From assembly GCF_015767635.1 (NCBI RefSeq), contig NZ_CP065230.1, positions 3,472,001-3,536,000 of the forward strand: a stretch of DNA of 64,000 bases, given 5' to 3'. Source of the DNA: Halomonas sp. A40-4. GTDB lineage: Bacteria > Pseudomonadota > Gammaproteobacteria > Pseudomonadales > Halomonadaceae. The notes beneath the pieces were generated by a model that saw only the letters and a program-made list of their open reading frames with translations, did not search any database and was not told the origin of the DNA. Made by a program: the position numbers and the translations under genes. Shown piece after piece: positions 45,768 through 56,828 of the stretch; within the stretch, counting starts at the first letter, position 1; every line of letters begins with the position of its first letter.

Positions 45768-46304
45768 TGGTCTCTCCTCAGTGTCATCTGCTTCCCGGAA
45801 AACCCTCACGGTCTGAGGCTCCCAAGCAATAAGCATGCCGACCGCCCGGCACTATCGCTTAACTTATTGATGGAAAACTGTCTTCCGGGACAAGAATTTT
45901 ATTGTTGTCTTCATCTTGCCGCCCTTTAGGACACTACATACCCGACGGATTCAAAAAGGCTAGATCAAAAAAAATATTTGCACCAATTTTCAACATTAAA
46001 ATTATGCCTAAAGACCTAAAATAATAACTAAACACATGATTTAAAAGACATATAAAAAAACATCAAAGTAGTGCAATGACTCACCATATTAGGGAAAACG
46101 CAAATCAAAAAGAAGAATAGTAAATTAACTCAACGAGTTAAAAAGGCCATTAAAAAAATATTCAACTAACTTGCTAAAAATCACATCCTGACGATACTTT
46201 ATTAAAAGCTGCCCTTACAGTCAGCTTTAGACTCCACTACCCACCGTCAGATCATTAATTAATCCTGATGCCGTGAGCTAACACTAATAACGGGAGAGAC
46301 GCTA
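45768..46304. other. 537-bp AT-rich divergent regulatory region
   Basis: The central part (about 45950-46210) is strongly AT-rich for this genome and has no credible gene. It holds a perfect inverted repeat TTAACTC-AAC-GAGTTAA at 46125-46141 and a palindrome ATTAATTAAT at 46254-46263. It should carry both promoters for the permease and the pyrimidine operon. Confidence 0.6.
46125..46141. promoter_or_regulatory. Perfect inverted repeat TTAACTC-N3-GAGTTAA
   Basis: Seven-base arms around AAC, in the divergent region before the pyrimidine-catabolism operon. It looks like a dimeric regulator site, with the regulator unknown. Confidence 0.45.
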
Positions 46305-47171
46305 ATGCAGAAGATGAAAATCGGCCTGATTCAAATGGGCCTGAAAACCAGCACCGACCTGGAACCCGCGGCCATCCGCGACGCCATGAACGAAGCCCAT
46401 CTGCCGATGATCGAGAAAGCGGCAGAACAGGGCGTGCAGGTGCTCTGCTTTCAGGAAGTGTTCAACCAGCCCTATTTTTGCCCCAGTCAGGACGGCAAAT
46501 GGTATGCCGCCGCCGAGCAGGTGCCGGAAGGCCCCACCTGCCAGATGATGCAGAAACTCGCCGCCAAGCACCGCATGGTGATCATCGTCCCGGTGTACGA
46601 AGAAACCGAGACCGGCGTTTACTACAACACCGCCGCGGTGTTCGATGCCGACGGCAGCTATCTGGGCAAGTACCACAAAACGCATATCCCCCAGATCGCA
46701 GGCTTTTGGGAGAAGTTTTTCTTCAAGCCGGGCAAATCCAACTGGCCGGTCTTCGATACCGCCTTTGGCAAGATTGGTGTGTATATCTGCTACGACCGCC
46801 ACTTCCCCGAGGGTTGGCGGGCGCTCGCCCTCAACGGCGCCGAGGTGATCTTCAACCCTTCCGCTACTGTCGCCGGGCTTTCGCAGTACCTTTGGGAGCT
46901 TGAGCAACCCGCCTCGGCCGCGGCCAACGGCTGCTTTATTGCCGCCATCAACCGCGTTGGTACCGAAGCACCCTGGAATATCGGCAATTTCTATGGCTCC
47001 AGCTATATCGTTAACCCGCGCGGCAAGATCGAGGCCCAGGCCAGCGAAACAGAAGACGAACTGCTGGTGCACGAAATCGATTTGGACATGGTTCGCGAGG
47101 TACGCAACAACTGGCAGTTCTTCCGCGACCGCCGCCCGGAAACCTACACCCGCCTGACCGACGGCGAATAG
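46305..47171 (+). CDS. Nitrilase-superfamily amidase, probable beta-ureidopropionase
   Basis: A 288-residue C-N hydrolase. The triad is E51 (FQEVF), K125 (YHKTH) and C162 (ICYDRHFPE). Length and the YDRHFPEGWRALALNGAE segment fit N-carbamoyl-beta-alanine amidohydrolases, which release beta-alanine, CO2 and ammonia. Neighbours are dihydropyrimidinase and dihydropyrimidine dehydrogenase, so it would do the last of the three steps. GGGAGAG precedes the ATG. A related N-carbamoyl-putrescine amidase is a less likely alternative. Confidence 0.9.
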   Translation: MQKMKIGLIQMGLKTSTDLEPAAIRDAMNEAHLPMIEKAAEQGVQVLCFQEVFNQPYFCPSQDGKWYAAAEQVPEGPTCQMMQKLAAKHRMVIIVPVYEETETGVYYNTAAVFDADGSYLGKYHKTHIPQIAGFWEKFFFKPGKSNWPVFDTAFGKIGVYICYDRHFPEGWRALALNGAEVIFNPSATVAGLSQYLWELEQPASAAANGCFIAAINRVGTEAPWNIGNFYGSSYIVNPRGKIEAQASETEDELLVHEIDLDMVREVRNNWQFFRDRRPETYTRLTDGE

Positions 47172-47187
47172 CCCGGCCACCTGATAA

Positions 47188-48642
<1,455 letters not shown>

Positions 48643-48700
48643 CCCATAAAGAACGACCAAGACCAACAGCTGTGCCCATAACAACAGCGGAGGCTCTACC

Positions 48701-50080
48701 GTGACTAGCCCACTGAATCACCTACCCAGCGCAAAAGAGGTCGGCACCTACGACCCAGTTACGCTGGCAAGCAACTTTAGCGATCTGCACCCGCCGCTGA
48801 CCCATCGCCAGGCGATGATCGAAAGTCAGCGCTGTCTCTACTGCTTCGATGCGCCCTGCGTGGAGGCCTGCCCGTCGGAGATCGACATCCCGAGCTTCAT
48901 TCGCCAGATCAGCGAAAACAACATCAACGGCGCGGCGGAAACCATCCTGGAAGCCAACATCCTGGGCGGCAGCTGCGCTCGGGTGTGCCCCACCGAAATC
49001 CTTTGCGAGCGTAGTTGCGTGCGCAACCACGACGCCGAGTGCCAACCGGTGCTGATCGGCCTGCTGCAGCGTCACGCCACCGACAACATGCAGTTCGATG
49101 GTCACCCGTTCAAGCGGGCTGCCACCACCGGTCGGCATATTGCCGTGGTCGGCGCCGGCCCCGCTGGGCTCGCCTGCGCGCACCGACTGGCGATGCTCGG
49201 CCATCAGGTAACCATCTTCGAGGCCGAGCAAAAACCCGGCGGACTGAACGAGTACGGCATCGCCCGCTACAAGATGACCGATGACTTCGCCCGTAAGGAA
49301 GTCGAGTTTCTGCTCGAGATCGGCGGCATCGACATCCAGTACGGCCAGCGCCTGGGCGACAACCTGGAACTGGCCGCCCTGCATCAGCAGTACGACAGTG
49401 TATTTCTCGGCCTTGGGCTAGGTACCAGCCGCGCCCTGGGGCTTACCGGCGATGAAGCACCCGGCCTGATGCCCGCCGTGGACTACATCAAGACCCTGCG
49501 CCAAACCGATGACCTGGGCAGCCTAGCCGTGGCCAAGCGCTGCATCGTGATTGGCGCAGGCAATACCGCCATCGACATGGCGACCCAGATGGCCCGCCTG
49601 GGCGCCACCGAGGTGACGCTGGTCTACCGTAGGGGCGTCGAGGCGATGTCCGCCACCGACCACGAACAGGAGATCGCCAAAGCCAACGGCGTGCGCATGG
49701 TCACCTGGGCACAGCCCGACGACATTCTGCTGGACAGCCAAGGCCGGGTAGCCGGCATGCGCTTTGCCAAGACCCAGGAACAAGCGGGGCAACTGACGGC
49801 GACCAGCGACACCTTCGAGATTGCCGCCGACGCCATCTTCAAGGCGATTGGTCAGGGCTTTGAAGGGGCAAGCCTTCGCGACGCCACCGCCGCCGAACTC
49901 GCCCGCGACGGCGAGCGCATTCAGGTCGATGACATGCTGCGCACCTCGCTGCCCAACGTTTACGCCGGCGGTGACTGTGTAAAACCCGGCCAGGACCTCA
50001 CCGTTCAGGCCGTGCAGCACGGCAAGCTTGCCGCCCACGCCATTCATCAGGCGCTCGTCGCCAAGCAGGAGGCCGCATGA
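48701..50080 (+). CDS. preT: Dihydropyrimidine dehydrogenase subunit PreT
   Basis: The NADH-oxidising flavin and iron-sulfur subunit that drives pyrimidine reduction. The 459 residues begin with a cysteine-rich half (CLYCFDAPCVEACPSEIDI, CARVCPTEILCERSC) for two [4Fe-4S] clusters, then an FAD site VVGAGPAGLACAHRL and an NAD site VIGAGNTAIDMATQ. Start is GTG 48701 with GGAGGC upstream. It overlaps preA by four bases (ATGA), and the two subunits form the enzyme together. Confidence 0.95.
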   Translation: MTSPLNHLPSAKEVGTYDPVTLASNFSDLHPPLTHRQAMIESQRCLYCFDAPCVEACPSEIDIPSFIRQISENNINGAAETILEANILGGSCARVCPTEILCERSCVRNHDAECQPVLIGLLQRHATDNMQFDGHPFKRAATTGRHIAVVGAGPAGLACAHRLAMLGHQVTIFEAEQKPGGLNEYGIARYKMTDDFARKEVEFLLEIGGIDIQYGQRLGDNLELAALHQQYDSVFLGLGLGTSRALGLTGDEAPGLMPAVDYIKTLRQTDDLGSLAVAKRCIVIGAGNTAIDMATQMARLGATEVTLVYRRGVEAMSATDHEQEIAKANGVRMVTWAQPDDILLDSQGRVAGMRFAKTQEQAGQLTATSDTFEIAADAIFKAIGQGFEGASLRDATAAELARDGERIQVDDMLRTSLPNVYAGGDCVKPGQDLTVQAVQHGKLAAHAIHQALVAKQEAA

Positions 50081-51411
50081 ACACCCTCAATTTTACCCCA
50101 CCAGGCAAGCACGACAGCGGCGATAGCGTGGTCAACGGCGTTGATCTATCGGTCAATTTCGCCGGTATCAAAGCCCCCAACCCGTTCTGGCTGGCGTCCG
50201 CCCCACCCACCGACAAAGCCTACAACGTGGTACGCGCCTATGAAGCGGGCTGGGGCGGCGTGGTGTGGAAAACCCTCGGCGAAGAGCCGCCCGCAGTGAA
50301 CGTGTCGTCGCGCTATTCGGCCCACTACGGCAAGAACCGCGAAGTGATCGGCTTTAACAATATCGAGCTGATTACCGACCGCTCGCTTGAGATCAATCTC
50401 GAAGAAATCACCCAGGTGAAGAAGGACTGGCCTGACCGGGCATTGATCGTTTCCATTATGGTGCCCTGCAATGAAGAGGCCTGGGCCTATATACTGCCGC
50501 GCGTGGAAGCCACCGGCGCCGACGGCATCGAGCTCAACCTGGGCTGCCCCCACGGCATGCCCGAACGCGGCATGGGTGCGGCGGTGGGCCAAAACCCGGA
50601 CCTGATCGAAAAAGTCACCTACTGGTGCAAGAAACACTACTCCAAACCGGTGATCGTCAAGCTGACGCCTAACATCACCGATATTCGCGTGGGGGCCCAG
50701 GCGGCACTGCGCGGCGGCGCCGATGCGGTGTCACTGATCAACACCATCAACTCGATCACCAGCATCGACCTGGACAACATGGTCGCCAAACCCACCGTCG
50801 GCCACCAGAGCACCCACGGCGGCTACTGCGGCAGCGCCGTCAAACCCATCGCGATGAACATGGTGGCGGAAATTGCCCGCGACCCGGCGACGCCCACGCT
50901 GCCAATCTCTGGCATTGGCGGCATTGCCACCTGGCGGGATGCGGCGGAGTTTATCGCCCTGGGAGCGGGTAGCGTACAGGTATGTACCGCGGCGATGCTC
51001 AATGGCTTTCGCATTGTGGAGGAGATGAAAGACGGGCTTTCCCGCTGGATGGCCGAAAAAGGCTACGACTCCATTGAGGCGTTCTCGCGCAAGGCGATCC
51101 CCCAGACGACCGACTGGAAGCATCTGGATATCAACTTCAAGACCATCGCCAAGATCGATCAGGACCTGTGCATCGAGTGCGGCCGCTGCTATATCGCCTG
51201 CGAGGATACCTCCCACCAGTCGATTGCCAAGCTCACCGAGCAGGATGGCGCGCGCCGCTACGAAGTCATCGAGGAAGAGTGCGTGGGCTGCAACCTGTGC
51301 CAGATCACCTGCCCGGTGGAGAACTGCATCACCATGGTGCCCCAGGAAACCGGCAAGCCCTTCCTGGCCTGGGATGACGACCCGCGCAACCCCTTCCGCG
51401 CGGCTTCTTGA
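50077..51411 (+). CDS. preA: Dihydropyrimidine dehydrogenase subunit PreA
   Basis: The catalytic FMN subunit reducing uracil or thymine to the dihydro form. The 444 residues have the DHOD-like barrel (PFWLASAPPTDK, NLGCPHGMPERGMGAAVG, PTVGHQSTHGGYCG) and a C-terminal ferredoxin part with CIECGRCYIAC and CVGCNLCQITCPV. The start overlaps preT. It is the last gene of the pyrimidine operon and ends in a strong terminator. Confidence 0.95.
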   Translation: MNTLNFTPPGKHDSGDSVVNGVDLSVNFAGIKAPNPFWLASAPPTDKAYNVVRAYEAGWGGVVWKTLGEEPPAVNVSSRYSAHYGKNREVIGFNNIELITDRSLEINLEEITQVKKDWPDRALIVSIMVPCNEEAWAYILPRVEATGADGIELNLGCPHGMPERGMGAAVGQNPDLIEKVTYWCKKHYSKPVIVKLTPNITDIRVGAQAALRGGADAVSLINTINSITSIDLDNMVAKPTVGHQSTHGGYCGSAVKPIAMNMVAEIARDPATPTLPISGIGGIATWRDAAEFIALGAGSVQVCTAAMLNGFRIVEEMKDGLSRWMAEKGYDSIEAFSRKAIPQTTDWKHLDINFKTIAKIDQDLCIECGRCYIACEDTSHQSIAKLTEQDGARRYEVIEEECVGCNLCQITCPVENCITMVPQETGKPFLAWDDDPRNPFRAAS

Positions 51412-51466
51412 TCAACGCCCTATAAAACGCCACCGCCCCTACTGAGTGAGGGCGGTGGCGTTTTGC
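51406..51466 (+). repeat. 61-bp direct repeat, copy A (with preA terminator)
   Basis: Starts three bases before the preA stop codon and covers its terminator. A second copy at 60149-60209 differs at two of 61 positions in the same orientation. The pair brackets the osmolyte block. Confidence 0.9.
51424..51464 (+). terminator. Strong terminator after preA
   Basis: Arms AAAACGCCACCGCCC and GGGCGGTGGCGTTTT form a 15-bp stem with an 11-base loop. The A-run and T-run flanks allow termination in either direction. Confidence 0.9.
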
Positions 51467-51755
51467 TGTGCCACTTTATCCATATGGGCCTCGGCCTGAT
51501 TGAACGGCTCCCCCCCGAACGTCAATGAGCGTGAACCTCCTCGCTTGACTGATCAATTCAGCGCCTTGATACATTAATGACGGTAACAGAGACGATCACT
51601 TCAACGTCGGTTCTGCCGGAGACCAATGTGAGTTAGGGCTCAGGGGGCGAATAAATCGTTGGTTTACCTGCTCCGGGCACGTCATTGTACGGGGATAGAA
51701 GTTGCGCTTATACGCAGCTTCGAACGCCAACCATACTCGCCAGGGAGATTCCCAT
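51467..51755. other. Intergenic region before choline sulfatase
   Basis: Contains copy A of a 75-bp inverted element (51616-51690) and otherwise nothing recognised. The betC promoter must lie here. The small reading frames in it come from the repeat, not from genes. Confidence 0.5.
51616..51690 (-). repeat. 75-bp intergenic element, copy A (inverted relative to copy B)
   Basis: On the minus strand it matches 57078-57152 on the plus strand: identical blocks ACCAACGATTTATTCG, CCTGAGCCC, CACATTGG and CTCCGG, plus a 14-base end matching 13 of 14. About 13 central positions are unrelated. Confidence 0.75.
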
Positions 51756-53270
51756 ATGACAAAGCCTAATGTATTGGTGCTAATGGCCGACCAGCTCAAC
51801 GGCACACTCTTTAAGGATGGCCCCGCCGACTTTTTGCATGCGCCCAACCTCAAGAAACTGGCCAAGCGCTCGGTCAACTTCAAGAATGCCTATACGCCAA
51901 GTTATCTGTGTGCACCGGGGCGGGCCGCCTTCATGTCGAGCCAGCTACCAAGCCGCACCGGGGTATATGACAACGCGGCGGAATTCCCCTCGAGCGTGCC
52001 GACCTGGGCGCACCATTTGCGCCGCGCCGGTTATTCCACCTGCTTGTCAGGCAAGATGCACTTCGTCGGCCCGGACCAGCTCCATGGCTTCGAGAAACGC
52101 CTGACCACCGATGTTTACCCGGCTGATTTCGGCTGGACACCTGACTACACCAGGCCAGGTGAGCGTATCGACTGGTGGTACCACAACCTGGGGTCGGTGA
52201 CAGGCGCTGGCGTTGCCGAAATTTCCAATCAGATGGAATACGACGACGAAGTCGCGTTCCACGCCGAGCAGAAGCTGTACGACCTGTCGCGCGGTCATGA
52301 CGAGCGTCCCTGGGCGCTGTGCGTCAGCTTTACTCATCCGCACGACCCGTATGTGGCGCGTCGCCAATACTGGGATTTATATAACGACTGCGAGTATCTA
52401 GAGCCACAGCAAGGGCCCGTACCCTTCGATGAGCTGGATCCGCACTCCCAGCGGATTTTCGAAGCCAACGACTATACCAAGTTCAATATCCAGCCCCAGG
52501 ACGTGCGCAATGCTCGCCAGGGCTATTTCGCCAACATCTCCTATATCGATGACAAGATCGGCGGCGTTCTCGACGTGCTCGAACGCACCCGCATGCTCGA
52601 CAACACGATTATCGTGGTCTGCGCCGACCACGGCGATATGCTGGGCGAGAAGGGCCTGTGGTTCAAGATGAGCCCCTATGAAGGCTCGTCACGGGTACCG
52701 CTGATGCTGTCTGCGCCGGGGATCGAACCGCGCAATGTCGAGGATCCGGTATCGATCATCGATATCAATACCACCATCGCCGACCTGGTCGGCATCGATC
52801 TCTCCTCGATCGCCCCCTACACCGACGGCCAGTCGCTGCTTCCCTTGACCCGAGGCGAGAAGCGCGACGCGCCGGTATACATGGAATACGCCGCCGAGGC
52901 CAGCTACTCGCCCATCGTGACCATCCGCGAGGGCAAGTGGAAATTCAACTATTGCGAGATCGACCCGCCGCAGCTTTTCGACCTGGAGGCCGACCCGCTG
53001 GAGCAGCACAACCTGGCGGCGCATCCCGACTACGCCGAGGTAGTGACCGACTATCAGGCCAAGGTGCACGAGCGCTGGGACATGAAAGCCTTCGATACCG
53101 ACGTGCGCGCCTCCCAGGCGCAGCGCCTGATCGTCTACGAGGCCCTGCGCAATGGCCACTACTACCCGTGGGACTATCAGCCGCTTCAGGACGCTTCCGA
53201 GCGTTACATGCGTAACCACATGGATCTCAACGAAGTCGAAGAAGCCCAGCGCTTTCCCCGTGGCGAATAA
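51756..53270 (+). CDS. betC: Choline sulfatase BetC
   Basis: Cleaves choline-O-sulfate to choline and sulfate in the cytoplasm. The 504 residues match BetC in length. The formylglycine cysteine is C52 in the CxPxR motif (CAPGR), with sulfatase metal residues in LMADQ near 10 and CADHGDM near 290-300. ATG 51756 has GGGAGA before it; the longer frame from 51702 does not. Neighbours are a BCCT transporter, a SulP transporter and the TmpAB pair, consistent with glycine betaine production from imported precursors. Confidence 0.93.
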   Translation: MTKPNVLVLMADQLNGTLFKDGPADFLHAPNLKKLAKRSVNFKNAYTPSYLCAPGRAAFMSSQLPSRTGVYDNAAEFPSSVPTWAHHLRRAGYSTCLSGKMHFVGPDQLHGFEKRLTTDVYPADFGWTPDYTRPGERIDWWYHNLGSVTGAGVAEISNQMEYDDEVAFHAEQKLYDLSRGHDERPWALCVSFTHPHDPYVARRQYWDLYNDCEYLEPQQGPVPFDELDPHSQRIFEANDYTKFNIQPQDVRNARQGYFANISYIDDKIGGVLDVLERTRMLDNTIIVVCADHGDMLGEKGLWFKMSPYEGSSRVPLMLSAPGIEPRNVEDPVSIIDINTTIADLVGIDLSSIAPYTDGQSLLPLTRGEKRDAPVYMEYAAEASYSPIVTIREGKWKFNYCEIDPPQLFDLEADPLEQHNLAAHPDYAEVVTDYQAKVHERWDMKAFDTDVRASQAQRLIVYEALRNGHYYPWDYQPLQDASERYMRNHMDLNEVEEAQRFPRGE

Positions 53271-53315
53271 GGCCATGGCGAATCACCTCGCCTGAGCCGA
53301 CTCGGCAAGCAACGT

Positions 53316-53347
53316 AAACGCCCGTACCTTAGGTACGGGCGTTTTTT
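53316..53347 (+). terminator. Terminator after betC
   Basis: Twelve-base arms AACGCCCGTACC / GGTACGGGCGTT around a 3-base loop, followed by a T-run. It lies between betC and the convergent BCCT gene and can serve both. Confidence 0.88.
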
Positions 53348-53407
53348 CTTGTGAGGATGGTAAAAGCCCCTCTACCGGACGTCTTGTCCGGCAAAGGGAA
53401 CATCACG

Positions 53408-55057
53408 TCAACTTGCGTGGCGCATACGGCGCAGCTCGCCGTTCAGGGCGCGGATGATGGCGTAGCACATCAGCAGCATCAAGATGGAAAAAGGGATGGC
53501 CGTCGCCGTGACACCCGCCTGAAGCGCCGATAATCCGCCACCGATCAACAATACAATGGCAATCAGCCCCTCCACCGTCGCCCAGAACATGCGCTGAGGC
53601 CGCGGTGCTTCGATCTTGCCACCGGCGGTGATGGTATCGATCACCAGAGAGCCGGAATCCGATGACGTCACGAAGAAGGTCAGCGCCAGGATGATCCCAA
53701 GGGTCGACATCAAGCCCGTCAGTGGTAGCTCATTGAGCATGCCGAACAGGGCCAATTCGGGACGGTAGCTATCGATCACGTACTCCTTGACCAGACTGGC
53801 GGCGGGATTGGTATAGAGCTGATCCAGCGCGATGCTGCCGAATACCCCCATCCAGATAAAGATAAAAAGACTCGGCACGATCAGCACGCACAGCAAGAAT
53901 TCACGCACAGTACGTCCTTTGGACACCCGCGCGACGAACATGCCGACAAAAGGCGCCCAGCTGACCCACCAAGCCCAGTAAAAGACCGACCAGGCTTGGC
54001 GATAGGCGTCATCGTCACGACCAAAGGGTGCCGATAGCGGAATGAATTCCGTCACATAATGGCTGATTCCTGTCCACATGCCGCTGATCGCCATCAGGGT
54101 CGGGCCGGCGATCAGCACAAAGAGGAAGAACAACACGGACGCCCCCATATTGATCTCGGAGAGCCGCTTGACGCCCCCCTCGAGGCCGCGCCACACCGAT
54201 ACCAGCGCCACCGCGGTGACGAGCGCAATGATGATGACCTGGGTCGTGGTATTGATGGCCATGCCGAAGACAAAGTTCATGCCCGCGTTGGCCTGCTGGG
54301 CGCCCAAGCCCAGTGCCGTGGCCAAGCCAAACAAGGTGGAAAACACCGCCAGGATATCGATCCCGTGCCCCCACCAGCCCCATACGCGATCCCCCAGGAT
54401 GGGAAAAAAGATCGAGCGAATAGAAAACGGCAGTTGCTTGTTATAGCTGAAGATCGCCAGGGCAAGCGCCATCACCGCGTAGACGGCCCAGCCGTGCAGC
54501 CCCCAGTGTAGAAAGGTCCCCGCCAGCCCCATGGCCGAGGCTTCGTCAACCGCGGCCAGATTCAGCGCACCGTCGGCGCCGAAGGGTGAAGGGGTGCCTA
54601 GGGGCGACGACACATTCGCATGATAAACCGGTTCCAGCACGCTGAAGAACAGCAAGGCGATCCCGATACCCGCGGTAAACAACAGTGCGAACCAAGACAA
54701 GTAACTGTGTTCCGGCCGGGCATCCGGCCCACCCAGTCTCACCTTGCCATGGGGAAGCACGATCAGCGCCAGACAGAAAACAACGAAGAAATCCACCAGG
54801 ATCATGAAGTACCAGTCCAGCGTGCGCGTCGAGAAGCTGACGATGGATTGGAAAAGCGCCCCTGCCTGCGCCGGGAACATCAGGGTCAGCACGATGAAAA
54901 TCAACGAGGCGAGGGCGGATAGGACAAAGACACGGTTGTGAATGTCAAAGCCGATGGGCCCCACACTGCCCTTGATGTTGTCCTGCCCGACAACATAATC
55001 CGTCTGCATGTCGCTATCGTCGTACGTCGACGAAGCCCGTTTATTTAAGAAGCCCAT
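53408..55057 (-). CDS. BCCT-family transporter (betaine/choline/carnitine type)
   Basis: A 549-residue carrier with twelve helices. The motif TAGIGIALLFFSVLEPVYH and the segment WGLHGWAVYAVMALALA are typical of BCCT proteins, which use sodium or protons to take up quaternary ammonium compounds. AAGGAG precedes the ATG. It converges on betC and is followed in the same direction by the SulP gene upstream on the strand. Choline-O-sulfate, choline or glycine betaine are likely cargos; the sequence does not decide among them. Confidence 0.93.
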   Translation of the reverse strand: MGFLNKRASSTYDDSDMQTDYVVGQDNIKGSVGPIGFDIHNRVFVLSALASLIFIVLTLMFPAQAGALFQSIVSFSTRTLDWYFMILVDFFVVFCLALIVLPHGKVRLGGPDARPEHSYLSWFALLFTAGIGIALLFFSVLEPVYHANVSSPLGTPSPFGADGALNLAAVDEASAMGLAGTFLHWGLHGWAVYAVMALALAIFSYNKQLPFSIRSIFFPILGDRVWGWWGHGIDILAVFSTLFGLATALGLGAQQANAGMNFVFGMAINTTTQVIIIALVTAVALVSVWRGLEGGVKRLSEINMGASVLFFLFVLIAGPTLMAISGMWTGISHYVTEFIPLSAPFGRDDDAYRQAWSVFYWAWWVSWAPFVGMFVARVSKGRTVREFLLCVLIVPSLFIFIWMGVFGSIALDQLYTNPAASLVKEYVIDSYRPELALFGMLNELPLTGLMSTLGIILALTFFVTSSDSGSLVIDTITAGGKIEAPRPQRMFWATVEGLIAIVLLIGGGLSALQAGVTATAIPFSILMLLMCYAIIRALNGELRRMRHAS

Positions 55058-55184
55058 AGGGTCTATCTCCTTATTGTAGTGATCGAGTTGTCGCTACTCT
55101 CTTATGGTCATTAAAGACCGCCTTGCGAAGTGAAATGACGTATTGCTCGAAACGTTGTCATCAGAAAAAACCTGACCACGTCTC

Positions 55185-56828
55185 TCACAAGGTAATGGCC
55201 ACAAATGGCCCGTTCGGTTGCGCGTCGCCGACCAGCCCCACGCGTTGCAGGCGGGCGACGACACTGGGCTTGATCCAGGCCAGGTGCAGCTTGCCGCCCC
55301 GGGCATGGCAGAGGCGCGCCTGGCGCTGTAGAAGATGAATGCCGTTGAGGTCGATGAAATTGATGCCCGCCGCCAGGATGACAAGATCGGGCTGTTCGCA
55401 ACGCTCCAGCCTGCGGGCTATCGAGTCGCAAGCACCGAAAAACAGGGAGCCGTCGATCCTGACAACATCGCAGTACTGCGCTTCCACGACTTGCTGAATC
55501 GTCAACGGCGCCTGGGACAGGTCGCTCTCCACCACCGGTGGCCGAGTGGTGCGGCGCAAATAAAGTATCAACGAGGCCAGCACGCCCAGGTAGATCGCGA
55601 ACTCCAGCGCCACGATCAGCGTGCTTAAAAAGGTAATCAGCAATACCGTGGCTTCCGAACGGCTAAGCGTCAGTGACTCACGGATACTTTTCCAGTCGAC
55701 CAGCTTGAAGGCGATCAATAGCAGTTGCCCCGCAATGGCCGGCATCGGCATGTATTTCAGTAATGGAGAGGCCACCAGCAGAATAGGCACCAAGAACAGC
55801 GCCGAGAACAGGGCGGCCAGGGGTGAACAGGCGCCTGCGCTGGCGTTGAGTCCTGAGCGCGTCAGTGATCCTGAAGAGATAAAACCGGAGAAGAAAGCCC
55901 CGCCCAGGTTAGATAGCCCCTGGCCGATGAACTCCTGATTATTGTCGAGCCGTTGACCCGTTCGCGATGCGATGGCCCGGGCGATGGCAATCGACTGCAC
56001 CAGCCCAAGCAGGCCCAACGCGATGGCGCCTGGCGTCAGCAAACGCAGGTTTTCCAGGGAAAGGTCGGGGGTTGACAGCGGAGGCAGCCCGGCCTGGACA
56101 GACGTGACGCGCTGGACGATCTCACGGCTTGGATCCAGCCAGGCGGCCAGTAGCGTGGCCGCCACAATCGCCACGATCATCCCCGGCCAGCGTGGCAGCC
56201 AGCGCTGAAACGCCAGACAGGTGATGACGGTGAAACCAGCGATGAACGGCGCCATAGGCTCTATCGCGTGGCCATGAGCAACCAACTGAGGCCAGATAGC
56301 AAGAAAGTTGCCGCTTTCGATTTGCGTCAGCCCCAGCGCATGGGGTAACTGGCTAGCGGCAATGATCAGCGCGGCCCCTGCCGTAAATCCGGTGATGACG
56401 GAATGCGACACCAACTCGACCAGCGCGCCCAAGCGCGCCAGGCCTAACAGCAACTGAAAGAGACCCGCCAGGAACGTCAGTGTCATCGCCAGCGTAATGA
56501 ACTCGCTGGAGCCTGCGTCGGCAAAAGGCTGCAGGGTGGAAAAGAGCGCGATCGACAGGGCAGCCACCGGCCCGCTGACCATCTGTCGGGACGAACCGAA
56601 CAGCGCCGCCAGTATGACCGGCACAATGGCCGCATAAAGGCCGTACTCCGGGGGAAGACCGGCCAGTAGTGCATAGGCAACGCCTTGGGGGAGCACCAGT
56701 ACCGCGCCGGTCAATCCCGCGATGGCATCGATGCGCAGTGAACGCGTCGTTTGCTGTGGCAGCCATTGTAGAAACGGCAAACCGTGCCAGCCGACTGTTG
56801 ACCGGTTCCTACGGGGTGGCGACGTCAT
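55185..56828 (-). CDS. SulP-family anion transporter with STAS domain
   Basis: A 547-residue membrane protein with about ten to twelve helices (first half begins LRIDAIAGLTGAVLVLPQGVAYA) and a C-terminal STAS domain from about residue 440 (VVRIDGSLFFGACDSI, VILAAGINFIDLNG). SulP proteins carry sulfate, bicarbonate or related anions. Next to betC it may handle sulfate released from choline-O-sulfate, or import the ester; this is inference. GGAGA precedes the ATG. Confidence 0.92.
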   Translation of the reverse strand: MTSPPRRNRSTVGWHGLPFLQWLPQQTTRSLRIDAIAGLTGAVLVLPQGVAYALLAGLPPEYGLYAAIVPVILAALFGSSRQMVSGPVAALSIALFSTLQPFADAGSSEFITLAMTLTFLAGLFQLLLGLARLGALVELVSHSVITGFTAGAALIIAASQLPHALGLTQIESGNFLAIWPQLVAHGHAIEPMAPFIAGFTVITCLAFQRWLPRWPGMIVAIVAATLLAAWLDPSREIVQRVTSVQAGLPPLSTPDLSLENLRLLTPGAIALGLLGLVQSIAIARAIASRTGQRLDNNQEFIGQGLSNLGGAFFSGFISSGSLTRSGLNASAGACSPLAALFSALFLVPILLVASPLLKYMPMPAIAGQLLLIAFKLVDWKSIRESLTLSRSEATVLLITFLSTLIVALEFAIYLGVLASLILYLRRTTRPPVVESDLSQAPLTIQQVVEAQYCDVVRIDGSLFFGACDSIARRLERCEQPDLVILAAGINFIDLNGIHLLQRQARLCHARGGKLHLAWIKPSVVARLQRVGLVGDAQPNGPFVAITL

